A stretch of DNA of 64,000 nucleotides from Deinococcus psychrotolerans (GTDB lineage: Bacteria > Deinococcota > Deinococci > Deinococcales > Deinococcaceae): NCBI RefSeq assembly GCF_003860465.1, contig NZ_CP034186.1, forward strand, positions 124,001-188,000. The letters are read 5' to 3'. The notes under the pieces were generated by a model that saw nothing but the letters and a program-made list of their open reading frames with translations, was not told where the DNA came from and searched no databases. Below, piece after piece: positions 42,938-52,823 of the stretch. Both the position numbers and the translations under genes were made by a program. Position 1 is the first letter of the stretch. Every line of letters starts with the position of its first letter.

Positions 42938-44029
42938 ATGGCTGATCCTACAACTCAACCCCTCACCCAGCCGCCCATATCAGCAGCGGTGCACACCTAC
43001 ATCTTGGGAAGCGCCGGCGCGGCAGCCATCCTCTGGCAGGCCGCGCTGATCAGCCCACCTCCCGAACACGGTTTTCTCTGGTTCGATGTCACTGACCCGG
43101 CTCCGCAGGATCTGGAACGCCTCCAGCACCAGTACCATCTGCACCCACTGGCGATAGAGGACGCTCTTCACGCGCATCAGCGGGCCAAGGTCGAAAGCTA
43201 CCAGGGCTTCGAGTTCGTCGTCGCCCACGGCGTCTTTAGATCCCCGAATGGAACCTTGAAGACGCATGAACTTAACCTGTTCATTGGAGAGCGCTTTTTG
43301 ATCAGTGTGCGGCACGGCTCCGGCCTGCCGCTTCAGGACATTTTGAACCGCTGGGAGCGCGTTCCCGAAGCGTGGCGGCCCGACTCCAGCAGTCTGCTTT
43401 ATGTATTACTGGACGCGCTGGTCGATGAGTACGCCCCGTTTGCCGAAGAACTGGAAGCCGAACTCAGCAGGATTCGTCAGCGGCTGATTGATCCCACCCA
43501 CTCGAACGAGCAGGAACTCAAAAAGATCTTCGAGATCAGTGAACTGGTGCATACGGCCCACGCCGTCATCTTCCCCCTCAAAGACGTGTTGGGCACTTTG
43601 CTGCGGATTGGCCCCCCGGTGGTCAGTCCGAAGGAGGTGCCCTATTTCCGGGATATCCGGGATCACGCTCAGCACACGGTGGAGCGCTTGGAACTCGCCG
43701 GCAACATGGCTGACCGGGCCTTCGACATCTACCACGCCCTCGAAAACCGGCGGCAGGGAGCGAGTTCCAGACAGCTCACCATGGTCGCTACCATCTTTTT
43801 ACCGTTGACGCTGGTCACTGGTTTCTTCGGGCAAAACTTCGGCTTTCTGGTTAATCACGTGATCGCCAGCACCCCGGCCTTCTGGATTCTCTGCGTAGGT
43901 TTTGAAACGCTAGTCGCGGCGGTGACTATCGTGTTCGTTCAGCGGATCGGGTCGGACAGCAAGGCGGCGAACGTCAACCGCCGCCTGAGTAAGCGTGCAT
44001 CAATCGAGTCTCACCGCAGCGAGGATTGA
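42938..44029 (+). CDS. CorA-family divalent metal transporter with a GQN motif
   Basis: A 363-residue protein of the CorA/ZntB family, pentameric channels for Mg2+, Co2+ or Zn2+. The large N-terminal cytoplasmic part has the typical HPLAIEDALHAHQRAKVESY phrase; a long helix region follows, then two C-terminal membrane helices (about 278-297 and 310-332). The family signature after the first helix is normally GMN. Here it reads TGFFGQNFG, that is GQN at about 297-299. The change lies at the selectivity ring, so ion choice or gating may differ. The start follows AGGAG. The tail is basic and polar. It stands alone. Confidence 0.88.
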   Translation: MADPTTQPLTQPPISAAVHTYILGSAGAAAILWQAALISPPPEHGFLWFDVTDPAPQDLERLQHQYHLHPLAIEDALHAHQRAKVESYQGFEFVVAHGVFRSPNGTLKTHELNLFIGERFLISVRHGSGLPLQDILNRWERVPEAWRPDSSSLLYVLLDALVDEYAPFAEELEAELSRIRQRLIDPTHSNEQELKKIFEISELVHTAHAVIFPLKDVLGTLLRIGPPVVSPKEVPYFRDIRDHAQHTVERLELAGNMADRAFDIYHALENRRQGASSRQLTMVATIFLPLTLVTGFFGQNFGFLVNHVIASTPAFWILCVGFETLVAAVTIVFVQRIGSDSKAANVNRRLSKRASIESHRSED

Positions 44030-44270
44030 GCAGTGAGTGGAGGTTGATATTGGCTAAACCGCCAGAGCTGCCCTTAACAAAGAGGCACGAATTGACGGTG
44101 GTCTGAGGAGTAAGAGCGTCACCGTTTTCCGCTGAGTGTGCCCGGCTATGTCCTCCCACTCGCCTAACAGAGGCCAAAACACAGCTTTGAAATAAACTCG
44201 ACTTCTCACCAACTCTTCCCTGGCCAACTGGCCCGATTTTCCTACCAAAGGGCCAGTACAGTTGGCGTTC

Positions 44271-44691
44271 ATGGCGGCTCAGACTGTTCATATGGCCCTA
44301 TTCCCCTCGTTGATGATCCTCAGATTGATGACGCTCACGGCGCTGTTTGGCTCAGTCCGTGACAGCGGTGTTTGGCTCTTTACCCTGTTCATCTCGGTCG
44401 CCCTGCTGGACGCCGCAGCGGTACGGAAGGTTCTGGCTTTCCGGGCCACCACCCGGCGGGCGAAGTCAATCCGCGTTACCGTTTTGCGCGTCCAGAAACG
44501 CGGTTGGTGAGGCGCACATTTACAAATGGAGTGCGGCTCAGCAGTGGGGCTGCTTGGCACTCAGCTCGGGTGCGGGCCTCCTGTTCAAAGCCGTCGGCAG
44601 CTTCATCTGGCCGACTGAGAGCAGCGCTTGGTTTCTTCTGACCGCGTCGCTGGGCTGCATTGCTGCCGCGCTGTACCTGCACCGCCGCTGA
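44271..44691 (+). pseudogene. Small membrane protein gene, apparently frameshifted
   Basis: The first frame (to the stop at 44510) encodes hydrophobic helices (MALFPSLMILRLMTLTALFG, GVWLFTLFISVALLD). After about 44490 the next frame carries on with similar protein-like text to 44691: EAHIYKWSAAQQWGCLALSS, then two more helices ending AALYLHRR. Joined, they make a protein of about 135 residues with three or four helices. It may instead be two small overlapping genes. No ribosome binding site is clear. A hairpin (ACTGGCCC 44227-44234 / GGGCCAGT 44250-44257) stands just upstream. No family recognised. Confidence 0.4.
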
Positions 44692-45195
44692 AGGGTTGAT
44701 TGCGGCGGCGCGGCCAAAGACTAGACAGCCCCCGTCACTTTAGGGAGCGAAGTCGCTGTCTAAAAAAACTGATGGCCGCTCCCCCACCTGGCGGAGTCGG
44801 CCTGAAAGTCTGTGGGGGTAAGCAGACCGCGCTGTTGACCTGACGCGCCACGCAAATGACAGCACATCTACTGAGCCGCTTGTCTGGGTTGGCCCGCTGC
44901 TGATCGTGCATTTCCCAGATGTTGCGTTTCCCAGACCATCTGAGGCTACAAGCGGGTTCAGACCCGAAGTCTCAGAGTGGTCTTCTCCTGCAACTCCGAG
45001 CCACCCCGCCGCAAGGCAAAGGTCAGTCGCGCCCGCTTTGGCACTCGGGGCAGCTTTACTCGGTGAAAAAGTTTCGCACCGCAAAGTGAAAAATGGCCAG
45101 ATGGCCAGCGCCGCCCGCCACCCGGCCAATACCGGTTGCAGCGCGGCCTCAGGATAATCGGTCGATATGCAAGACTTTTCTGCTGGAGACTCCCC
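44692..45195. other. Gap before the kdp operon with two hairpins
   Basis: AGACAGC (44723-44729) with GCTGTCT (44755-44761) followed by seven A, and CCCCCAC (44781-44787) with GTGGGGG (44812-44818) follow each other. They could be a structured leader or a leftward-facing terminator relic. The known c-di-AMP riboswitch core that controls kdp in other bacteria is not visible. The promoter of kdpB should lie in this stretch, but none stands out. No gene is seen. Confidence 0.35.
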
Positions 45196-47256
45196 ATGAC
45201 CGCTTCCCCTCCCCAGTCCAAGCGAAAAGGAGGCATTTTCTCGCCTCCACTGGTTCGCGCGGCCATCCGCGCCAGCTTCGCCAAGCTCTCGCCGCGTGCT
45301 CAGGCCCGCAATCCGGTGATGTTCTTGGTGTATCTGGGCACCATCTTGACTTTTTATGTGGCCGTCGCCAACCTCCTGACTGGTCAGCCGATCGGCTACC
45401 CGTTGGCCACATCACTGCTGCTGCTACTCACGGTGCTGTTCGCCAACTTCGCCGAGGGTCTGGCCGAGGCACGCGGCAAAGCGCAGGCGGCCTCCCTACG
45501 TGCCGCCCGCCAAGACACCCCCGCCCGCCGCTTGGTGGGCAGCGTGGAAACCACCGTTCCCAGCACCGAACTCCAGCGCGACGACCTGATCGTGGTGGAA
45601 GCGGGCGAACTCATCCCTGCCGACGGGGAGATCGTCGAGGGGCTGGCCAGCGTGGACGAGAGCGCCATTACCGGCGAGAGTGCGCCCGTGATCCGTGAGG
45701 CCGGCACCGATTACAGCGGCGTGACCGGCGGAACGAAAGTGCTCTCCGACCGCATCGTGGTGCGGGTGACCAGCGGAGCCGGCGAAAGTTTCCTCGACCG
45801 CATGATCGCGCTGGTGGAAGGAGCCAGCCGTCAAAAGACCCCCAACGAGATCGCCCTGAGTATTTTGCTCAGCGGCCTGACCCTGGTGTTCTTGCTCGCG
45901 GTGGTCACGCTGTATCCGTTCACGGTGTACTCGGGCGTGCCTGCCTCGCCCGTCACCCTGATCGCGCTGCTGGTCTGCCTGATTCCCACCACCATCGGGG
46001 GACTCTTGCCCGCCATCGGCATCGCCGGGATGGACAGAGCGCTCCAGGCCAACGTGATCGCCAAGAGCGGCAAGGCGGTCGAGGTGGCGGGCGACATCGA
46101 CGTGCTGCTGCTCGACAAGACCGGCACCATCACCATCGGCAACCGGCAAGCGACACGCTTTAGCCCGCTGCCCGGCGTGAGCGAAATTGAGCTGGCCCGC
46201 GCCGCCGCACTGTCTTCACTGGCCGACCCCACGCCCGAAGGCAAAAGCATCGTGACGCTGGCCCGCACCCTCACCGAGTTGCCCGCCCAGCCGGAGAACG
46301 CCGAATTCATCGAGTTCAGCGCCCAGACCCGCATGAGCGGCGTGGACTTTTCCGACGCCGGAGGCACTGTCCGCATCCGCAAGGGCGCGGCAGACCGGAT
46401 GGCCCGCTTTGCCTCCGAGTTTGGCGCGGCCGCGCCCGCCGACCTGACCGCGCTGGTCGAGGAGATCTCCCGCGCCGGCGGCACGCCGCTGACGGTGGCC
46501 GAGGTGCGCGGCAACGTGGCCCGCGTGCTGGGCGTGGTGGCGCTCTCCGACGTCGTGAAGCCCGGTATTCGTGACCGCTTCGCCCAGCTGCGCCAGATGG
46601 GCCTGAGAACCGTGATGATCACGGGTGACAACCCGCTGACCGCCGAAGCGATTGCCAAGGAAGCCGGTGTGGACAGCTTTCTGGCCGAAGCCACGCCGGA
46701 AGACAAGCTCCAGATGATCAAGGACGAGCAGCGCAGCGGCAAACTGGTCGCCATGATGGGCGACGGCACCAACGACGCTCCGGCGCTGGCTCAGGCCGAC
46801 GTGGGCCTGGCCATGAACTCCGGCACGCAGGCTGCTAAGGAAGCTGGCAACATGGTCGACCTCGATTCCGACCCCACCAAGCTGTTGGAAGTCGTCGAGA
46901 TCGGTAAGGGCCTTCTCATCACGCGCGGGGCGCTCACCACTTTCAGTATCGCCAACGACGTGGCCAAGTACTTCGCCATTTTGCCCGCCCTGTTCGTGGT
47001 CGCCTATCCGCCGCTGGCCGCGCTGAACGTCATGCAGCTGCACAGTCCCACCAGCGCGGTGCTGAGCGCCGTGATTTTCAATGCCCTGATCATTCCCCTG
47101 CTGATCCCGCTGGCCCTGCGCGGTGTTCCCTACCGCCCCACAAGCGCCGCCTCCCTGCTGAGCCGCAACCTGCTGATCTACGGTCTGGGCGGCCTACTGC
47201 TTCCCTTTGCCGCGATCAAACTCATCGACTTGCTCATCACGCCCCTGCTGGGCTGA
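45196..47256 (+). CDS. kdpB: Potassium-transporting P-type ATPase, subunit KdpB
   Basis: A 686-residue catalytic subunit of the high-affinity K+ pump KdpFABC; it hydrolyses ATP through an aspartyl phosphate. Seen: ITGESAPV (actuator TGES), [12 protein letters not shown] with the phosphorylated Asp at about 307, [14 protein letters not shown], and the hinge [16 protein letters not shown], in seven membrane helices. The start is the ATG at 45196, with GGAG upstream; the frame is open further up but that part is not KdpB. It comes first in the operon, ahead of kdpF and kdpA, unlike the usual kdpFABC order. No kdpD/kdpE sensor pair is in the window. Confidence 0.96.
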   Translation: MTASPPQSKRKGGIFSPPLVRAAIRASFAKLSPRAQARNPVMFLVYLGTILTFYVAVANLLTGQPIGYPLATSLLLLLTVLFANFAEGLAEARGKAQAASLRAARQDTPARRLVGSVETTVPSTELQRDDLIVVEAGELIPADGEIVEGLASVDESAITGESAPVIREAGTDYSGVTGGTKVLSDRIVVRVTSGAGESFLDRMIALVEGASRQKTPNEIALSILLSGLTLVFLLAVVTLYPFTVYSGVPASPVTLIALLVCLIPTTIGGLLPAIGIAGMDRALQANVIAKSGKAVEVAGDIDVLLLDKTGTITIGNRQATRFSPLPGVSEIELARAAALSSLADPTPEGKSIVTLARTLTELPAQPENAEFIEFSAQTRMSGVDFSDAGGTVRIRKGAADRMARFASEFGAAAPADLTALVEEISRAGGTPLTVAEVRGNVARVLGVVALSDVVKPGIRDRFAQLRQMGLRTVMITGDNPLTAEAIAKEAGVDSFLAEATPEDKLQMIKDEQRSGKLVAMMGDGTNDAPALAQADVGLAMNSGTQAAKEAGNMVDLDSDPTKLLEVVEIGKGLLITRGALTTFSIANDVAKYFAILPALFVVAYPPLAALNVMQLHSPTSAVLSAVIFNALIIPLLIPLALRGVPYRPTSAASLLSRNLLIYGLGGLLLPFAAIKLIDLLITPLLG

Positions 47257-47264
47257 GGTATTCC

Positions 47265-47345
47265 ATGGACATTTTATTTGTGCTGCTCAGTCTGCTGATT
47301 TTTGGCCTGTGTGCTTTGTACCTCAAAGCGATGGAGCGGCTGTGA
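47265..47345 (+). CDS. Small membrane protein in the kdp operon
   Basis: A 26-residue single-helix protein, [20 protein letters not shown] followed by KAMERL. GAGG lies 6 bases before the ATG. Its stop overlaps the GTG start of kdpF by 4 bases (GTGA), so it is translated as part of the operon. It is not KdpF itself, which follows. I believe similar short helices occur before kdpF in other bacteria, but I cannot name a family. A role in assembling or stabilising the pump is an inference from position. Confidence 0.6.
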   Translation: MDILFVLLSLLIFGLCALYLKAMERL

Positions 47346-47421
47346 TCTTCGTGCTGGGCCTGCTCGCTCTGGCCGTCTTCGTTTACCTGATGTACTCGCT
47401 TCTGCGCCCGGAGGATTTCTG

Positions 47422-47422
<1 letters not shown>
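47342..47422 (+). CDS. kdpF: Potassium pump small subunit KdpF
   Basis: A 26-residue single-helix protein reading (M)[19 protein letters not shown] then LRPEDF. The C-terminal YxLLRPE.F pattern is that of KdpF, the lipid-like stabilising subunit of the Kdp complex, bound to KdpA. It starts with GTG and overlaps the ATG of kdpA (TGATG). It lies between kdpB and kdpA in this operon. Confidence 0.85.
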
Positions 47423-49118
<1,696 letters not shown>

Positions 49119-49122
<4 letters not shown>

Positions 49123-49751
49123 CGTCACCTGAATCATCTCCCGTTCGCCCCGCCCCATTCCTCCGCCTGCTGCTGAGTGCCCTGATCGCCGCTGTGCTGT
49201 TTACGCTGGTCACGGGGCTGGCTTACCCGCTCCTGACCACGGCTGCGGCGGGTCTGCTGTTTCCCAGTCAGGCGCAGGGAAGCCTCATCAGCCGGAATGG
49301 GAAGGTCATCGGGTCGGCGGTGCTGGGCCAGAATTTCACGGCCTCCCAGTACCTGCACGGGCGGCCCAGTATGACCAACAAGACTGACGGCAGTGGCCCG
49401 CAGCCTTACAACGCTGAGAACAGCGGTGCCAGCAACTGGGGGCCGACCAACGCCAAGCTGTCGGAGGCTGTGCGTGCGCGGGTTGCTGCGGTGCGCAGCG
49501 AGAACGCTCTGAGCGCGGCAGCGTCTGTCCCGGTGGATCTGGTGACGGCTTCCAGCAGCGGCCTGGATCCCGATGTCACGTTGGCGTCCGCTCTGCTTCA
49601 GGTCAACCGCGTCGCGCAGGCACGCCGCCTGACCCCGGCACAAGTGGAGGCCGTGATCCGTGTTCACCTCACACCCAGGCAATTCGGCGTGCTGGGCGAA
49701 CCGCGCGTGAATGTACTGGCCGTCAATCTGGCCCTCGACGCCCGGCAGTAA
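49119..49751 (+). CDS. kdpC: Potassium-transporting ATPase, subunit KdpC
   Basis: A 210-residue single-pass subunit. The N-terminal helix (about 10-35) is followed by the periplasmic part with [50 protein letters not shown] and the ending [15 protein letters not shown], all typical of KdpC. It overlaps kdpA by 4 bases and ends the operon; a terminator follows at 49877. Confidence 0.95.
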
Positions 49752-49876
49752 CCTGAGCGGCGTTCACTGGGGCTCCGCTGTGTTTAACAGCTTCCGGTGT
49801 TCCCGGCTGGACAGTATGGCGCGTTGGAACTGGAGACGAAGTACCTATGCGATAGTTCCACTCCGAGACACAACAG

Positions 49877-49926
49877 AACGGAACAAGCTGGCCCGACACA
49901 CTCAGTCGGCCAGCTTGTTCCGTTTT
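49877..49926 (+). terminator. Intrinsic terminator of the kdp operon
   Basis: AACGGAACAAGCTGGC on the left pairs with GCCAGCTTGTTCCGTT (ending 49924), with an inner CGAC/GTCG, followed by TT. A long stem of about 20 pairs. It lies between the kdp operon and the convergent GGDEF gene, so it may serve both. Confidence 0.85.
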
Positions 49927-50040
49927 ACTCCACTATTGCCTTGGACAGAGCGACACCTGTGTAGAGCCTGTCGGCTGGTCGGATTAAACTTTATTTGGAA
50001 GTGACCGTATCAGACATGCAAGGTCGTTTCTAAACACCCT

Positions 50041-51984
50041 CTACTCCTTTATTACGGTATCGGCTGTGTCGTTACTTATTCGTGGGCGCAGGAGATGGTG
50101 GTCGCGTTTCTCTTCGTACATGCGTTCGTCGGCCAACCGAACCAAGTCGCTCGGCAACTCGGCTTCCTTCGGGTAAAAGGCCACGCCTGAGCTGGCGTCA
50201 GCGTCTTCGAAGCCCGATTGTTTGACCAGTTCCACGGTCTTGCGCATCCGGTCGAGGATGCTGCGCGTCCGTTCAGGATCCGCGTGCGCCAAAATCACGC
50301 CGTATTCGTCCCCGCCCAGTCGGTACACCCGGTCATTGATCCGGAAGACGGCTTTCAGTGCCAAGGCAAACTCCCGCAGATACGCGTCGCCCCGCTCGTG
50401 GCCTTCGCGGTCGTTGAGCTGCTTCAGGCCGTCCAGATCGATCATCAGCACACCCAGCGAATGTTTGTGGCGCTTGGCTCCGGCCATCTCCACTTCCAAG
50501 TCCATATCAAAGGCCCGGCGGTTGTTCAGGCCAGTCAGCACGTCCACCAGCGCTGCCTCTCGCATAAACTGCAAGTGATTTTGGCGTTCAATCGACACGG
50601 CCATGATTCTGGCTGCCGCTTCGAGCAACTCTTTATCAAGTGGCGTCCACGGTCTCGGCTGGTGCAGCCTTGCCAGCATAAACAGCATCGATGTCTGAGA
50701 CGAGGTTTTCAGCGGCACGAATGCCACCGACCGCAGGCCGAGGGCGGCGAAGCTGGGAACGCGGAGAACCTGCTGCTCGTAGTCGTCGACAAATAAGGTC
50801 TGGCCGCGTTCCAGCGCCACCCACACCATCCCGGTTCCTTTGGGCACGCCCTGAGTCAGAATGCGCTCGGTTTCGGCATCGACCGCCGCCGTTTTCCACT
50901 CGGTCTGCGCCGCCACCCACGGCTTTCCCATCCGCGAGGTGAGCTGAACCAAGCTCCCCCACTCGACGTCCGCCACCTGACAGATGGTGCGAATGGTCTG
51001 CCGGGCCGCTTCTTCGGGGGACAGGTCGACTTCCAGCAGCTTGGACACGTCGGCAATGGCGCGTGAGTACGCCGCGATCCGGGTCATTTCCCGAGTCTGC
51101 GCGAGAAGTTGCTGTTCGGTAAAGCGCTGCTGAAGATCAGACACGTGCAGTACCCGGGCGTACCACAGCAAAAATCCGCTCAGCACCGTAATCAGGATCA
51201 CGACCAGCAGCGAGGTGCCGATCTCCCGGCTGTACAACCCGAGCCGTTCTCCTTCGAGCCGCAGCCACCCCAACACCAAGGGAATCAGCAGTGAGATCGG
51301 CAAGACCCGCCGGGCCAGGACTCCACCCAAACTGTCTCCAGTAAAAGTCTGCATGATCCCTAGGTTCGGGCGCACCGTCAGCAGGCCAACCAGCAGCACC
51401 AGAAACGTGAACGCGGTATGCAGGGCCATCGGAATGTACGTGCCGATACCGTAAAACTCGCTGGTTCCGTAACTATACCCGACCACCGGAATCAGGGTGA
51501 TGATCAGCGCCAGAGCCACGAACACCTGAGCGAACACCTGCCGGGCGGGGACTTTCGAACCCAGCGCCAGCAAAGCGCCGCCGACCAGCATGAAGTTCAG
51601 AGCAGTGGTGGGAGCCATGTGATTGGCTTTTCCGGTGATCGGCTCGGTGTATCCCACGATCTTGGAGGCAAACAGCAGTTGATCGATGTTGAAGGGCAGC
51701 AGACCGAAGACCTGGGCCAGTTTCAGCAAGCCGGCGCTGAAGACCACAGCAGCCAGAACCTGCGCCCATACCCGGTGCGTTCTGGGCTGAGGTTCTGCGG
51801 AAAGCTGCAACGACAGCCCCCCCAGCAAAAAGCATGCGGCGGTGACAGGATTCATGGCGACGAAGCTGGGATGCACCCGCTTGAGAAGTTCGAGGTCGAA
51901 CTGCCAGCCGAGCAAGACCAGTACGCCCATCAGCATGGCCGCCCAGCTTGCCGCCCGAGTCAATTGGGCAGAGGTCAGTTTCAT
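50041..51984 (-). CDS. Membrane GGDEF diguanylate cyclase with GAF domain
   Basis: A 647-residue protein, last gene of a three-gene overlapping operon. The N-terminal 280 residues hold about eight hydrophobic helices (MASE-like), then a linker, a GAF domain (about 310-470), and the GGDEF domain: DVLTGLNNRRAFDMDLEVEM, IDLDGLKQLNDREGHERGD, YRLGGDEYGVIL (about 558). The signature is GGDEY and not GGDEF; Asp and Glu are kept, so activity is likely. RIND stands exactly five residues before GGDEY, which is the RxxD product-inhibition site. Its ATG overlaps the stop of the RsbQ-like gene by 4 bases. Confidence 0.9.
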   Translation of the reverse strand: MKLTSAQLTRAASWAAMLMGVLVLLGWQFDLELLKRVHPSFVAMNPVTAACFLLGGLSLQLSAEPQPRTHRVWAQVLAAVVFSAGLLKLAQVFGLLPFNIDQLLFASKIVGYTEPITGKANHMAPTTALNFMLVGGALLALGSKVPARQVFAQVFVALALIITLIPVVGYSYGTSEFYGIGTYIPMALHTAFTFLVLLVGLLTVRPNLGIMQTFTGDSLGGVLARRVLPISLLIPLVLGWLRLEGERLGLYSREIGTSLLVVILITVLSGFLLWYARVLHVSDLQQRFTEQQLLAQTREMTRIAAYSRAIADVSKLLEVDLSPEEAARQTIRTICQVADVEWGSLVQLTSRMGKPWVAAQTEWKTAAVDAETERILTQGVPKGTGMVWVALERGQTLFVDDYEQQVLRVPSFAALGLRSVAFVPLKTSSQTSMLFMLARLHQPRPWTPLDKELLEAAARIMAVSIERQNHLQFMREAALVDVLTGLNNRRAFDMDLEVEMAGAKRHKHSLGVLMIDLDGLKQLNDREGHERGDAYLREFALALKAVFRINDRVYRLGGDEYGVILAHADPERTRSILDRMRKTVELVKQSGFEDADASSGVAFYPKEAELPSDLVRLADERMYEEKRDHHLLRPRISNDTADTVIKE

Positions 51985-52823
51985 AGAGGTTGACCTTCTC
52001 CACCAGCCTCCAGCGCTGCCAGAAACATCAGCAGAGCGCGGTTGAACACTCCAGGTTGGGTAAAATTAGGCAGGTGCCCGACGCCCGGCATCAAAGCCAG
52101 CTGCGCATTGGGCAAGTTGCGCTGCAAGTACTCACCGACTCTCACCGGCACCACGCTGTCGGCGCGGGTTTGGGTGATCAGCACCGGGTGACGAACTTGA
52201 GGGAGCAGGGCGCGGTAGTCCGATTGGAAGATGGCCCGGGCGACCACGCTCGCCACTTCGGGTTTGACCTCCCGGATACCCTCGGCCACTTCTTGGAGCG
52301 CCAGCGACACCGGCGCTCCGAGCATCATGCTGCTCAAAGCACCCGTCCAGTCTTGCTGACGGCGCACCAGATCGTAAAAAGCGTCGACGCCAGCTTGCTG
52401 AAACCCGCCGACATACGGCCCGTCGTCGAGGTAACGCGGCGAGGCTCCGATAAACGCCAGCGCTTCGAAGCGCTCGGGGCACTGGAGCGCAGCCAGCACC
52501 CCGATCATGGCGCTCATTGAAGCGCCCAGCAAAGTGATGTGGCGCAGGTCAAGTTCTTCGATCAGGTGCAGCATGTCCTCGGCGTAGCCTCCGAGATCAG
52601 CGTGGCGCTCGGCGCTCCAGAGGGACGGATCCGACTGACCGAATCCGGCCAAATCGTAGGTCACGATCCGGTGGGTGCCCTGAAAGTGCAGGTCACGAAT
52701 CTGATGACGGAACACGCTCTGGTTGGAGCAAAAGCCGTGGGCACACAGCAGGGTGCGGGAGCCTTCGCCGAACATGTGGGCATTGGAACGCCGAGCGAAC
52801 TCAGCCGTTTCAGGAATAGTCAT
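51981..52823 (-). CDS. RsbQ/KAI2-like alpha/beta hydrolase
   Basis: A 280-residue alpha/beta hydrolase very like RsbQ of Bacillus: ARRSNAHMFGEG at the start, AHGFCSNQSVFRHQI, VTYDLAGFGQSD, DLRHITLLGASMSAMIG, GASPRYLDDGPYVGGFQ and ARAIFQSDYRALL. The triad is complete: Ser about 102, Asp in RADSVVPV about 221, His in GVGHLPNF about 249, close to the positions known in RsbQ. RsbQ works with the PAS domain of the phosphatase RsbP; plant KAI2/D14 receptors are relatives. Here it is encoded between a PAS/GAF-HD-GYP protein (14-base overlap) and a GGDEF protein (4-base overlap). The start at 52823 has GGTGAGG upstream; frame upstream belongs to the HD-GYP gene. Confidence 0.9.
   Translation of the reverse strand: MTIPETAEFARRSNAHMFGEGSRTLLCAHGFCSNQSVFRHQIRDLHFQGTHRIVTYDLAGFGQSDPSLWSAERHADLGGYAEDMLHLIEELDLRHITLLGASMSAMIGVLAALQCPERFEALAFIGASPRYLDDGPYVGGFQQAGVDAFYDLVRRQQDWTGALSSMMLGAPVSLALQEVAEGIREVKPEVASVVARAIFQSDYRALLPQVRHPVLITQTRADSVVPVRVGEYLQRNLPNAQLALMPGVGHLPNFTQPGVFNRALLMFLAALEAGGEGQPL

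Noticed and set aside
44692..45195. c-di-AMP (ydaO-type) riboswitch before kdp
   Set aside because: The conserved core sequences of that riboswitch are not readable here; only simple hairpins are present.
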